A stretch of 64,000 nt of DNA from positions 1 to 64,000 of the forward strand of contig UQZN01000007.1 in NCBI GenBank assembly GCA_900545535.1, given 5' to 3'. Each line of letters begins with the position of its first letter. The stretch's first letter is position 1. Below the pieces are notes generated by a model, which made no database searches, was not told where the DNA came from, and was given only the letters and a program-made list of their open reading frames with translations. A program made the position numbers and the translations under genes. Positions 52,057 to 61,912 of the stretch are shown piece by piece. This stretch comes from an uncultured Phascolarctobacterium sp. (lineage in GTDB: Bacteria > Bacillota > Negativicutes > Acidaminococcales > Acidaminococcaceae).

Positions 52057-55000
52057 TTGTTGGATGTAAATAATTTTGAGTCTATGCGTATCGGTCTGGC
52101 TTCACCGGAACAAATCAGAACTTGGTCCTATGGCGAAGTAAAGAAACCGGAAACTATCAACTACAGAACTTTGAAACCGGAACGCGACGGTTTGTTCTGC
52201 GAAAGAATATTTGGACCTACCAAAGACTGGGAATGTCATTGCGGTAAATACAAAAGAATTCGTTATAAAGGCATCGTCTGCGATAAATGCGGCGTTGAAG
52301 TTACCCGCTCCAAAGTTCGCCGTGACCGGATGGGTCACATTGAGCTGGCTGCGCCTGTTTCTCATATCTGGTATTTCAAAGGTATTCCCAGCCGGATGGG
52401 CCTGATTCTTGACATCTCACCCCGGTCGCTGGAAAAAGTACTGTATTTTGCCAATTACATCGTGCTTGATGCCGGCGATACTCCGTTGGTGAAAAAACAA
52501 TTATTGAGTGAAGGCGAATATATCGAAGCCCGCGACAAATATGGCAGCGGTTTTAAAGTTGGCATGGGTGCTACTGCTATTAAGGCATTGCTGGAAGAGA
52601 TCGATCTTCAGGCATTGACTGCAGAGCTGCGTGCTGAACTGAAAGAAGTGAGCGGCCAAAGAAAAATTCGTGCTGTACGCCGTTTGGAAGTCTGCGAAGC
52701 TTTCCTGAAATCCGGTAATCGTCCTGAATGGATGATTTTGGATGTCGTTCCGGTAATTCCTCCGGAGCTGCGCCCGATGGTACAATTAGACGGCGGACGT
52801 TTTGCAACTTCTGACCTCAATGATCTGTATCGTCGCGTGATCAACCGTAATAACCGTTTAAAACGCTTACTTGAGCTGAATGCTCCTGACATCATCGTAC
52901 GTAATGAAAAACGGATGCTGCAGGAAGCTGTTGACGCTTTGATCGACAATGGCCGACGCGGGCGTCCTGTAACCGGCCCTGGCAATCGTCCTTTAAAATC
53001 TCTTTCGGATATGCTGAAAGGCAAGCAAGGCCGTTTCCGTCAGAACCTGTTAGGTAAACGTGTTGACTATTCCGGACGTTCCGTTATCGTTGTCGGACCT
53101 GAGCTGAAAATGCATCAATGCGGTCTGCCGAAAGAAATGGCGCTGGAATTGTTCAAGCCTTTTGTTATGAAACGTTTGGTGAACAGTGGTCAGGCTACTA
53201 ATATCAAAAGTGCGAAACGCATGGTAGAACGTGCGACTACTGCTGTCTGGGACGTCTTGGAAGACGTAATCAAAGAGCATCCTGTACTTTTGAACCGTGC
53301 ACCGACCCTGCACAGACTGGGTATTCAGGCTTTTGAGCCTATCCTGTCTGAGGGCCGCGCCATCAAACTGCATCCTCTGGTATGTACTGCGTACAACGCC
53401 GACTTTGACGGTGACCAAATGGCTGTCCATCTGCCGCTGTCCGCTGAAGCCCAGGCTGAAGCCAGGATGCTGATGCTTTCGGTCAATAACATTCTGGCAC
53501 CGAAAGATGGTAAACCTGTTGCCGTACCTTCGCAGGATATGGTTTTGGGTTCTTACTACCTGACGATTATCAAAGAAGGCGCTAAAGGCGAAGGTATGCG
53601 TTTCAGCAGCTTTAACGAAGCATTGCTGGCTTATTTCCACGGTGAAGTTGAATTGCAGGCGCGCATCAAAATTTATATCCCGAATAAGGATATTTATGAA
53701 GAACCGGCCAGCGAAGGTGTCAGTCTCGTAACAACTACTGTTGGCAATGCTATTCTTAATGAAGAGCTGCCGATTGAAATGCGTTATTTCCATTTAGAAG
53801 AGGAAGAAAACGAAGCCGGCCAAAAAGTTAAAGTATGGCATTTGAATAAACTGCTTGATAAAAAAGAATTGGGACGCCTGGTTGCCAAAGCACATAAATT
53901 GTACGGTAATCTGCGTACGGCCGAGATTCTTGACGTTGTTAAGAAAATGGGCTACGACAATGCTTGTAAAGCAGGTATTTCCATTGCTGTTTCCGATATT
54001 AAGATCCCGCCCGAGAAAGCGGAGATTCTGGCTGCTACAGAAAAAGAAATCGATAAAACTGAGCGTATGTTCCGCCGCGGCTTGATGAGCGAGGATGAAC
54101 GTTATCGTAAGGTTATCGAACTTTGGGGCAAAGCTACTGATGATGTAACCAATAAGCTGATGTCCTCAACAATGGATCCGTTTAACTCTGTTTATATGAT
54201 GGCTAATTCCGGTGCCCGCGGTAATACGCAGCAGATTCGTCAGCTGGCCGGTATGCGTGGCTTGATGGCAGATCCTTCCGGCCGTATCATTGACCGTCCG
54301 ATCAAAGCTAACTTCCGTGAAGGCCTGACTGTTTTGGAATACTTCATTTCCACACATGGCGCTCGTAAAGGTTTGGCTGATACCGCATTGCGTACTGCCG
54401 ACTCGGGTTATCTGACCCGCCGTTTGGTAGACGTTGCTCAGGACGTTATTGTACGTGAAGATGACTGTGATATCGTTGGCATCAATCTTGTCAAAGAACG
54501 CGGACGTCTTTGTAAAGCAACCCTGGGTTCCAGTCAGAACAAATTGCGTGAGATCGTTATCGGCCGCAATTTGGCAGCAGGCATTACTGATCCGGTTACT
54601 GGCGAATTGATTGTCGAAGCTGATACGATCGTTACAGAGGATTTGTATAACAAACTGGCTGCAGCAAAAGTCATGGAAGTAGTTTTGTATGCTACTGACG
54701 ATATGAGCGGTGAAGAGACCGAGACCGTCCAGATCAATATCAGCGATGAACAATCTAATGCTGTGCTGAAAGAAGCGATGATGCATCATTTCGATGGCAA
54801 AGAAGTTGCTGAAGATGTTGTTGCCGCTGACGGTACTGTGCTGATCGAGGCAGGGGCAGCTTACGACGAAGCTATTATTGACGCTATTTTGGCTAATGGC
54901 ACTGTCCGTGACGTTAAAGTTCGCAATAATGCAATCGAAGGTATTGAAATCGAAGCTATCACCGAAGGTAAAAATAAACAGACTGTTATTGAATCTTTGC

Positions 55001-56058
55001 GTGACCGTATCGTAGGCCGCTATCTGGCTGAAGATATTTTGGATAAGGACGGCAATATCTGTTACCATATCAATGACTATGTTACTGAAGATATGGCAGA
55101 TCAAATTGCTTCGCTGCGCGAAAAAGTTAAAATTCGTTCTGTACTCAACTGCAAAGCTAAAGTTGGTGTTTGCCGTAAATGCTACGGCCGTAATCTGGCT
55201 ACAGGCAGAAAAGTTGAAGTCGGTGAAGCAGTTGGCACTATTGCTGCTCAGTCCATTGGTGAACCTGGTACTCAGCTTACCATGCGTACGTTCCATACAG
55301 GCGGCGTAGCCGGTGACGATATCACGCAGGGTTTACCGCGTGTTGAAGAATTATTTGAAGCCCGTAAACCGAAACATCCTGGTTTGCTTACTGAGAATGC
55401 CGGTACTGTACACATTGGTGAAGAAAACGGTATTCGTAAAGTAACTGTTACCAGTGAAGACGGTGAACAAATCTATACCATTCCTTACGGAGCAAAGCTT
55501 GCTGTTATAGAAGGTATGGAAATCGCTGTTGGCGACCGCTTAACAGAAGGCTCTCTTAATCCGCATGATATTTTACGTATCAGCGGTGTGCGTGCAACCC
55601 AGCGTTATCTGGTCCAACAGGTATTGGGCGTTTATAAATCTCAGGGCGTTGAGATCAACGATAAGCATATTGAAGTTATGGTGCGTCAGATGATGCGTAA
55701 AATCCGCATCGAAGAAGCGGGCGATACTTATATGCTGCCGGGTGAATATATTGATGTTGCTGAATTTGAAGCGCAGAATGCGGAAATGCTGGAAAAAGGC
55801 TTACAGCCTGCAGAAGGTCGTCCGGTGCTGCTTGGTATTACCAAAGCATCTCTGGCTACTGATTCGTTCCTGTCTGCTGCATCCTTCCAGGAAACTACCC
55901 GTGTACTTACAGACGCAGCGATCAAAGGCAAAGTTGATCCGCTTTTAGGTCTTAAAGAAAATGTTATCATTGGTAAGCTTATTCCTGCTGGTACAGGTAT
56001 GAGTCGTTATCGTGATATCAAAATCAAATATAATACTACTAACAGCGAGCAACAGTAA
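52057..56058 (+). CDS. rpoC: RNA polymerase beta' subunit with a lineage insertion
   Basis: 1333 residues from a TTG start, MLDVNNFESMRIGLASPEQ, matching the family N-terminus. Zinc site CHCGKYKRIRYKGIVCDKCG, catalytic NADFDGDQMAVH and the second zinc site (CRKCYG) are intact. About 1200 residues is usual; here an insertion of roughly 150 residues lies between DDCDIVG (802-808) and EGKNKQT (970-976). It contains two extra copies of the module that normally precedes the second zinc site (see finding). Confidence 0.97.
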   Translation: MLDVNNFESMRIGLASPEQIRTWSYGEVKKPETINYRTLKPERDGLFCERIFGPTKDWECHCGKYKRIRYKGIVCDKCGVEVTRSKVRRDRMGHIELAAPVSHIWYFKGIPSRMGLILDISPRSLEKVLYFANYIVLDAGDTPLVKKQLLSEGEYIEARDKYGSGFKVGMGATAIKALLEEIDLQALTAELRAELKEVSGQRKIRAVRRLEVCEAFLKSGNRPEWMILDVVPVIPPELRPMVQLDGGRFATSDLNDLYRRVINRNNRLKRLLELNAPDIIVRNEKRMLQEAVDALIDNGRRGRPVTGPGNRPLKSLSDMLKGKQGRFRQNLLGKRVDYSGRSVIVVGPELKMHQCGLPKEMALELFKPFVMKRLVNSGQATNIKSAKRMVERATTAVWDVLEDVIKEHPVLLNRAPTLHRLGIQAFEPILSEGRAIKLHPLVCTAYNADFDGDQMAVHLPLSAEAQAEARMLMLSVNNILAPKDGKPVAVPSQDMVLGSYYLTIIKEGAKGEGMRFSSFNEALLAYFHGEVELQARIKIYIPNKDIYEEPASEGVSLVTTTVGNAILNEELPIEMRYFHLEEEENEAGQKVKVWHLNKLLDKKELGRLVAKAHKLYGNLRTAEILDVVKKMGYDNACKAGISIAVSDIKIPPEKAEILAATEKEIDKTERMFRRGLMSEDERYRKVIELWGKATDDVTNKLMSSTMDPFNSVYMMANSGARGNTQQIRQLAGMRGLMADPSGRIIDRPIKANFREGLTVLEYFISTHGARKGLADTALRTADSGYLTRRLVDVAQDVIVREDDCDIVGINLVKERGRLCKATLGSSQNKLREIVIGRNLAAGITDPVTGELIVEADTIVTEDLYNKLAAAKVMEVVLYATDDMSGEETETVQINISDEQSNAVLKEAMMHHFDGKEVAEDVVAADGTVLIEAGAAYDEAIIDAILANGTVRDVKVRNNAIEGIEIEAITEGKNKQTVIESLRDRIVGRYLAEDILDKDGNICYHINDYVTEDMADQIASLREKVKIRSVLNCKAKVGVCRKCYGRNLATGRKVEVGEAVGTIAAQSIGEPGTQLTMRTFHTGGVAGDDITQGLPRVEELFEARKPKHPGLLTENAGTVHIGEENGIRKVTVTSEDGEQIYTIPYGAKLAVIEGMEIAVGDRLTEGSLNPHDILRISGVRATQRYLVQQVLGVYKSQGVEINDKHIEVMVRQMMRKIRIEEAGDTYMLPGEYIDVAEFEAQNAEMLEKGLQPAEGRPVLLGITKASLATDSFLSAASFQETTRVLTDAAIKGKVDPLLGLKENVIIGKLIPAGTGMSRYRDIKIKYNTTNSEQQ

Positions 56059-56075
56059 AATTACAGTTTTTAAGC

Positions 56076-56113
56076 AAAACCTCTACTCCTTTTTAAAAGG
56101 AGTAGAGGTTTTT
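56076..56113 (+). terminator. rpoC terminator
   Basis: Long stem AAACCTCTACTCC.../...GGAGTAGAGGTTT around a T/A loop, then T-rich tail. Confidence 0.92.
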
Positions 56114-56196
56114 ATCAAATCAAACAATAGAATTCATAACAGATTTGGAAAAAGCGAACGATAGAATGACTTTTTGTTAAAAAGTTCACATTATAA

Positions 56197-56225
56197 TTGA
56201 CACATAGGAAAGCTATTGGTAAAAT
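56197..56225 (+). promoter_or_regulatory. pur operon promoter
   Basis: TTGACA (56197-56202), 17-base spacer, TAAAAT (56220-56225). Confidence 0.8.
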
Positions 56226-56231
56226 TATAAT

Positions 56232-56320
56232 AATAAATAAGATGGTAGAGATGGCCCGAGAAGGATTTTTAGTTGCGCATATAGCAGTTGAAAGATTTCG
56301 ACTTGGGTTTTATTTTTTCT
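56232..56320 (+). ncRNA. Structured leader upstream of purE (family unassigned)
   Basis: CCCGAG (56255-56260) pairs with CTTGGG (56302-56307), enclosing two small hairpins (TTGC/GCAG at 56273-56287; TGAAA/TTTCG near 56289-56300), a three-way junction. A T-rich run (56308-56318) follows the closing stem, as in transcription attenuators. It does not match the guanine riboswitch consensus as I remember it. Function inferred from position only. Confidence 0.5.
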
Positions 56321-56345
56321 CACAGACACTTTAGGAGGCAGAAGC

Positions 56346-56843
56346 ATGAAAGTAGCTATTATTATGGGAAGTAATTCTGACTGGCCGATCCTTGAGCCGG
56401 CGGAAAAAACTCTGAAAGAATTTGGCGTAGAGGTAGAGGTGATCGTTGCTTCGGCACATCGTACCCCCGATGTGGTGCATGAATTTGCAGCTGGTGCCCG
56501 TGATCGCGGTGTAGAGGCTATTATTGCCGCTGCCGGTGCTGCTGCTCATTTAGGCGGTGTTATTGCTGCTTATACTACAGTGCCTGTAATCGGTATTCCT
56601 ATCAATGCTACACCTTTGAATGGTATGGATGCGCTTTTAAGCTTTGTGCAGATGCCTGCAGGTATTCCTGTAGCAACTATGGCCATTAACGGTGCTAAGA
56701 ATGCTGCTTTATTCGCAGTGCAGATCCTGTCTGTCAAATATCCTGAACTGGTTACTAAATTAGCGGAAAACCGTCTGCAAATGCAGGAAGAAGTAAAAGC
56801 TAAAGGTGAGAAGCTCGCAAAATTGCGTGCTGAGGGTAAGTGA
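56346..56843 (+). CDS. purE: N5-carboxyaminoimidazole ribonucleotide mutase PurE (class I)
   Basis: 165 residues. MGSNSDWPIL and SAHRTPD motifs of class I PurE; PHE-type AAHLGG loop follows. Class I enzymes need PurK, which is not in this operon. First gene of purE-purF-purM-purN-purH-purD. Start follows TTAGGAGG. Confidence 0.95.
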   Translation: MKVAIIMGSNSDWPILEPAEKTLKEFGVEVEVIVASAHRTPDVVHEFAAGARDRGVEAIIAAAGAAAHLGGVIAAYTTVPVIGIPINATPLNGMDALLSFVQMPAGIPVATMAINGAKNAALFAVQILSVKYPELVTKLAENRLQMQEEVKAKGEKLAKLRAEGK

Positions 56844-56870
56844 GAAATGGTTGAAAAAGGAGAATTAACT

Positions 56871-58310
56871 GTGCCGGGTATTGATTTTGAATTAGACAAA
56901 TTACATGAGGAATGCGGTGTTTTTGGCATTTATTCGCACAAAGACGATGTGGCGCTCAATACTTATTGGGGATTGTATGCGTTGCAGCACCGTGGTCAGG
57001 AAAGCACCGGTATCGTCACTACTGATGGCAGCAATATGCAGGTCAAAAAGGGTATGGGGCTGGTGGCTGACGTTTATAAAGATGGTGTCGGTGATCTTAC
57101 AGGGCATATTGCTATCGGTCATGTACGCTATTCAACGACTGGTTCCAGTATGGCCTATAACACTCAGCCGCTGCGCGTTTATTTTGACGGCGGTAATCTG
57201 GCGTTGTCACATAACGGTAATTTGACTAATGCTGCTGAATTGCGTACCCGTTTGACCAGAGATGGAGTAGTCTTTCAGACTACTGTGGATACAGAAGTTG
57301 TTTTGAGTCTGATAGCACGTTCGCGCAAGGAAAAAATTGAAGACCGTGTTGCTGAAGCAGTTAATGAAATCAAAGGCGCTTTTGCTATTTTGATCATGAC
57401 TGATGATAAACTGATCGCAGTGCGTGATCCCTATGGCTTCCGCCCTCTGTGTTTGGGCAAGCTGGACGGCGGCTGGGTCGTGGCTTCTGAATCATGTGCT
57501 TTTGATCTGGTGGGCGCAGAATTTATTCGCGATGTCAAACCGGGTGAAATGCTGGTTTTTGAAGATGATAATGCTGAACCTAAGAGCATGATGTGGGCCA
57601 GAGAAATGCCCTCTAAATGTGCTCACTGCATTTTTGAATATGTTTATTTTGCCCGTACTGACAGTGTTATCGATAAACAATGTGTTTATCAGGCACGCAT
57701 CAATATGGGACGTGAACTGGCTAAAGAAACAAAAGATATTCATCCGGATATCGTTATTTCCGTTCCTGACTCCGGAACGGCTGCTGCTGTTGGTTACAGC
57801 CTGGAATCCGGTGTGCCTTTTATGGAAGGTCTGACTAAAAACCGTTATGTTGGACGTACTTTTATTCAGCCGACGCAAAAGCAGCGTTTAAATGCCGTGC
57901 GCTTGAAACTGAATCCGGTCAAGAGCGTTGTTGCCGGCAAGTCTGTTGTTATGGTCGATGATTCCATCGTTCGTGGTACTACCAGCGGCAAGATCGTTAA
58001 ATTACTGAAAGATGCCGGAGCGAAAGAAGTTCATGTCTGCATCAGTTCTCCGCCGGTAACCGATCCCTGCTATTACGGGATCGATACTTCGGTGCGGAAG
58101 GAACTTATCGCTTCTACGCACACAGAGGATGAGATCTGCCAGTATATCGGTGCGGATTCTCTGCACTATATTTCGCTGGAAGGCTTGAAACGTTCTTTAA
58201 ACAGTATGGATCCTGAAGGTATGTGTTATGCTTGCTTCAATGCAGGTTATCCCGATAATGCGGAAGAAACTATCCGTCAAGGTTCGAAATATATTTTTGA
58301 GAACAAATAA
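56871..58310 (+). CDS. purF: Amidophosphoribosyltransferase PurF
   Basis: 479 residues from the GTG at 56871, eight bases after AAGGAG; an ATG at 56847 is an alternative. First step of purine synthesis. The catalytic Cys (CGVFGIYSHKDD, position 15) would be exposed after removal of a 14-residue propeptide. PRPP site VMVDDSIVRGTTSGKIV. Cys residues in KCAHCIFEY and MCYACFNAGYP indicate the 4Fe-4S form as in Bacillus. Confidence 0.95.
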   Translation: MPGIDFELDKLHEECGVFGIYSHKDDVALNTYWGLYALQHRGQESTGIVTTDGSNMQVKKGMGLVADVYKDGVGDLTGHIAIGHVRYSTTGSSMAYNTQPLRVYFDGGNLALSHNGNLTNAAELRTRLTRDGVVFQTTVDTEVVLSLIARSRKEKIEDRVAEAVNEIKGAFAILIMTDDKLIAVRDPYGFRPLCLGKLDGGWVVASESCAFDLVGAEFIRDVKPGEMLVFEDDNAEPKSMMWAREMPSKCAHCIFEYVYFARTDSVIDKQCVYQARINMGRELAKETKDIHPDIVISVPDSGTAAAVGYSLESGVPFMEGLTKNRYVGRTFIQPTQKQRLNAVRLKLNPVKSVVAGKSVVMVDDSIVRGTTSGKIVKLLKDAGAKEVHVCISSPPVTDPCYYGIDTSVRKELIASTHTEDEICQYIGADSLHYISLEGLKRSLNSMDPEGMCYACFNAGYPDNAEETIRQGSKYIFENK

Positions 58311-58323
58311 TTAGGAGGTCCCT

Positions 58324-59388
58324 ATGAGCGAGCAAAGCAAAAGACAAATGACTTATGCCGATGCAGGTGTGGATATTGACGCTGGTAATCGTGCTGTTGA
58401 GTTAATGAAAGAAAGCGTACGCGCAACTTATCGTCCGGAAGTTATTGGTGATTTAGGTGGTTTCGGCGGTTTATTTGCCTTAAACTCCGGGAAATACAGG
58501 GAACCGATCCTTGTTTCCGGTACTGATGGTGTTGGGACTAAATTAAAACTGGCTTTTATGGCTGATAAGCATGATACTATCGGGCAGGATGCCGTAGCTA
58601 TGTGTGTGAACGATATTTTAGTACAGGGTGCAGAACCGCTGTTTTTCCTTGATTATATCGCTGTCGATAAAGTTGACGCAGAGAAGGTTGCTAACATCGT
58701 ACAGGGCGTTGCCAGGGCTTGTAAAGAATCTGGCTGTGCGCTGATCGGCGGTGAAACTGCTGAAATGGCAGGCTTTTATTCCCAAGGTGAATATGATATT
58801 GCGGGTTTCTGTGTAGGCGTTGTTGAAAAAAGCAAAATGATCACCGGAGATAAGGTTGCTCCTGGTGACGTGTTGTTGGGTCTGCCTTCCAGCGGCGTCC
58901 ATTCCAATGGTTTTTCTCTGGTTCGTAAAATTTGCTTTGAAGCAATGGGCTACGACATGAATACTGAGATCCCGGAATTTGGCTGCAGCTTAGGCGAAAA
59001 GCTGCTGACGCCTACGCGCCTTTATCCTAAAGCTTGTTTGCCGCTGATCGAAAAGTTTGATCTGCACGGTATGGTACATATTACCGGCGGCGGTTTCTAT
59101 GATAATATTCCCCGTATTCTGCCGGATAGTTGTGATGCGGAAATCAATGCCGCAGCATGGGACGTTCCGGTAGTTTTCCAGAAATTGCAGGAATGGGGCA
59201 ATGTGCCCTGGGCAGAAATGTACCGCACTTTTAATATGGGTGTGGGTATGGTTCTGGTAGTTGATCCCGCAGAAGCTGATGCCGTGCGCGAGCATCTTAC
59301 TGCTTCAGGCGAAACTTTCTATGAATTGGGTAAAGTGGTTGCCGGTAATAAAAAAGCGGTTATGAAAGGCGGCGTTTTCAGTGAGTGA
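58324..59388 (+). CDS. purM: Phosphoribosylformylglycinamidine cyclo-ligase (AIR synthetase) PurM
   Basis: 354 residues. SGTDGVGTKLKLA and ALIGGETAEMAGFY motifs, ITGGGFYDNIPRIL and the Asn-Met near NMGVGMV. Closes the imidazole ring using ATP. Start follows TTAGGAGG; overlaps purN by eight bases. Confidence 0.96.
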   Translation: MSEQSKRQMTYADAGVDIDAGNRAVELMKESVRATYRPEVIGDLGGFGGLFALNSGKYREPILVSGTDGVGTKLKLAFMADKHDTIGQDAVAMCVNDILVQGAEPLFFLDYIAVDKVDAEKVANIVQGVARACKESGCALIGGETAEMAGFYSQGEYDIAGFCVGVVEKSKMITGDKVAPGDVLLGLPSSGVHSNGFSLVRKICFEAMGYDMNTEIPEFGCSLGEKLLTPTRLYPKACLPLIEKFDLHGMVHITGGGFYDNIPRILPDSCDAEINAAAWDVPVVFQKLQEWGNVPWAEMYRTFNMGVGMVLVVDPAEADAVREHLTASGETFYELGKVVAGNKKAVMKGGVFSE

Positions 59389-59992
59389 CCGTAAAATTGG
59401 CGTCTTGGTCAGCGGTCGTGGCAGCAATCTGCAATCCGTCATGGACAGGATAGCCGACGGCTATTTGCCTTTGAAAATTGCTGTTGTCATCAGTGATAAA
59501 GCTGATGCCTATGCTTTGGAGCGTGCTGAAAAAGCTGGAATAGCAGCCGTAGCTGTTCCACGCAAAGAATGTGCGTCTAAGGAAGAGTTTGAAAATAAGA
59601 TCGATGCGGCTTTGCGTGCTCATGGTGCCGAACTCGTGGTTTTAGCCGGGTTTATGCGTATTTTGAGCAGTAATTTTGTTAATAAATGGACCCAGAAAAT
59701 CATCAATATCCATCCGGCGCTGTTACCAAGTTTTCCTGGCCTTGATGCTCAGGGGCAGGCGCTGGCATATGGCGTAAAGATTGCAGGCTGCACGGTGCAT
59801 TTTGTTGACGAAGGTACAGACAGCGGTCCGATCATTCTGCAGAAGCCTGTGCCTGTTTTAAATGACGACACGGAAGAATCTTTGGCAGCCAGGATTTTAG
59901 TTGAGGAACATAAGGCAATGCCGGAAGCTTTACGGTTGTGGGCTTTAGGCAAGCTGGAAATACAGGGACGGCGCGTTATTGTGCATCCTTGA
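59381..59992 (+). CDS. purN: Phosphoribosylglycinamide formyltransferase PurN
   Basis: 203 residues from a GTG at 59381 inside the end of purM. Formyl-tetrahydrofolate-dependent GAR transformylase: LVSGRGSNLQSVMDRI, HPALLPSFPG and HFVDEGTDSGPII with the catalytic His and Asp. Third purine step. Confidence 0.95.
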   Translation: MSDRKIGVLVSGRGSNLQSVMDRIADGYLPLKIAVVISDKADAYALERAEKAGIAAVAVPRKECASKEEFENKIDAALRAHGAELVVLAGFMRILSSNFVNKWTQKIINIHPALLPSFPGLDAQGQALAYGVKIAGCTVHFVDEGTDSGPIILQKPVPVLNDDTEESLAARILVEEHKAMPEALRLWALGKLEIQGRRVIVHP

Positions 59993-60008
59993 GATGAGGT
60001 GATAAATA

Positions 60009-60608
60009 ATGAGAATCAAAAGAGCATTATTAAGTGTATCGGACAAAACAGGTATTGTGAAGCTGGCTCAGTTCCTGCATGACATTGGCGTAGAGATTAT
60101 TTCTACAGGCGGCACGATGACAGCTATCAGAGAAGCAGGTATTCCTGTAACCTATGTCAGCGATGTAACCGGTTTTCCGGAAATTATGGATGGCCGCGTT
60201 AAAACCCTGAATCCTAAGATCCATGGCGGGATTTTGGCTGTACGCAGCAACCCCGAACATATGGCGGCTTTGGAAAAACATGATATCAAACCAATCGATC
60301 TGGTCGTTGTCAATCTGTATCCTTTTAAAGAAACGATTGCCAAACCAAACGTTACAGAAGCCGAAGCGATAGAAAATATTGATATTGGCGGCCCGGCAAT
60401 GGTGCGTGCGTCCGCTAAAAATTTCCGTGACGTGATTATTGTTACCAATCCTGCCCGCTATACCAGCCTGATTGCCATGCTGCAGCAGTATGGGGACGCA
60501 GATATTAAAACACGCAAAACATTGGCCAAAGAAGCCTTTAACCATACTTCCGAATATGATGCTATGATCTGCGAATACCTGACCAAGCAGTTGGTCGAAG
60601 GTAAATAA
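60009..60608 (+). CDS. purH: IMP cyclohydrolase, single-domain PurH
   Basis: 199 residues, matching only the N-terminal IMP cyclohydrolase domain of bifunctional PurH (about 510-530). It opens KRALLSVSDKTGIVKLAQFL and includes ISTGGTMTAI, DGRVKTLNPKIHGGIL and NIDIGGPAMVRASAKNF. It ends normally at YLTKQLVEGK, near the domain boundary, and purD follows 21 bases later with no remnant of the AICAR transformylase domain. That activity must come from another gene. IMP cyclisation is the last step of the pathway. Confidence 0.93.
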   Translation: MRIKRALLSVSDKTGIVKLAQFLHDIGVEIISTGGTMTAIREAGIPVTYVSDVTGFPEIMDGRVKTLNPKIHGGILAVRSNPEHMAALEKHDIKPIDLVVVNLYPFKETIAKPNVTEAEAIENIDIGGPAMVRASAKNFRDVIIVTNPARYTSLIAMLQQYGDADIKTRKTLAKEAFNHTSEYDAMICEYLTKQLVEGK

Positions 60609-60629
60609 GATGAAAAGGTTGATGAAACA

Positions 60630-61907
60630 ATGCGTTTATTATTAATCGGCGGCGGCGGACGCGAACATGCTCTGGCCTGGAAATTGGCGCAAAGCCCGCA
60701 GGTAGAAACGATTTATGCGGCACCGGGAAATCCTGGTATCGCTTTGCTTGATAAATGTGAATGTATTGATTTACCTTTGCAGGAATTGGAAAAAGTTGCT
60801 GATTACGCTGAAGTAAATGGTATTGATTTAACTGTTGTCGGCCCGGAAGCAAGTCTTGTTGAAGGTATCGCCGACGTCTTTAAAGCCAGAGGTCTGGCAC
60901 TGTTTGGACCCAGTAAGGCTGCTGCCGAACTGGAAGGTTCTAAGGCTTTTTCCAAGCAGCTGATGGAGAAATACGGTATTCCTACAGCGTTTTTTAAAGT
61001 ATGTGAGGATATAGAAACGGCCAAAGCCTATATCAGGGAAAAAGGCGCACCTATCGTTGTTAAGGCAGACGGCTTAGCAGCTGGTAAGGGTGTGGTCGTT
61101 GCGATGACTGAAGCAGAAGCACTTGCCGCTGTTGACGATATGATGGGCGACCTTAAATTTGGCGGTGCCGGTGCCCGTGTAGTTTTAGAAGAGTTTATGG
61201 AAGGCGAAGAAGCCTCTTTGCTGGCTTTTACGGACGGAGAGACTATTGTTTCCATGATTGCCGCACAGGATCACAAACGCGTCAACGATAATGATGAAGG
61301 TCCTAATACCGGTGGTATGGGAACTTATGCTCCTGCTCCGATCATGACGGATATTCTGCGTTTGAAGGCTGTGGAAAAGGTTTTAAAACCGACTATTGCT
61401 GCGATGAAGTCAGAAGGAAGACCGTATCAGGGCTGCTTATATGCCGGCTTGATGATCAACGGTGATGATATTAAAGTGGTTGAGTTCAACTGCCGTTTTG
61501 GTGATCCGGAAACACAGGTCATCATGCCGTTGCTTGACGGTGATCTGGCAGAAATAATGCTGGACTGTGCTACAGGTACTTTGGCGCAGGCTGATATTGG
61601 CTGGTACGAGAAAGCTGCGGTATGCGTAGTTATGGCTTCCGGCGGTTATCCAGGCAGCTATCAGCAGGGACTGCCTATCAGTGGTCTGGAAGCTGCCGAT
61701 GCCATGGACGGAGTAGTTGTTTTCCATGCTGGTACTAAAAATATCGATGGAAAAATAGTCACTGCCGGCGGACGTGTGCTTGGCGTTACGGCTGTTGGCA
61801 AAAATATCCGTGAAGCAAAAGATAAGGCTTATGAAGCTGTGGCAAAAATCAGCTTTGAAGGAGCTCATTACCGTCAGGATATTGCCTGGCGTGCGTTAAA
61901 AAAATAA
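60630..61907 (+). CDS. purD: Phosphoribosylamine-glycine ligase PurD
   Basis: 425 residues. LLIGGGGREHALAWKL at the start, ATP-grasp lid APIVVKADGLAAGKGVVVA, NTGGMGTYAPAP and FNCRFGDPETQ with the metal-binding Glu/Asn. Second purine step. Last gene of the operon. Confidence 0.96.
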   Translation: MRLLLIGGGGREHALAWKLAQSPQVETIYAAPGNPGIALLDKCECIDLPLQELEKVADYAEVNGIDLTVVGPEASLVEGIADVFKARGLALFGPSKAAAELEGSKAFSKQLMEKYGIPTAFFKVCEDIETAKAYIREKGAPIVVKADGLAAGKGVVVAMTEAEALAAVDDMMGDLKFGGAGARVVLEEFMEGEEASLLAFTDGETIVSMIAAQDHKRVNDNDEGPNTGGMGTYAPAPIMTDILRLKAVEKVLKPTIAAMKSEGRPYQGCLYAGLMINGDDIKVVEFNCRFGDPETQVIMPLLDGDLAEIMLDCATGTLAQADIGWYEKAAVCVVMASGGYPGSYQQGLPISGLEAADAMDGVVVFHAGTKNIDGKIVTAGGRVLGVTAVGKNIREAKDKAYEAVAKISFEGAHYRQDIAWRALKK

Positions 61908-61912
61908 TAACG

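Noticed and set aside
56226..56345. Guanine-type purine riboswitch before purE
   Set aside because: A three-way junction is possible, but the conserved loop and junction bases of that class were not found.
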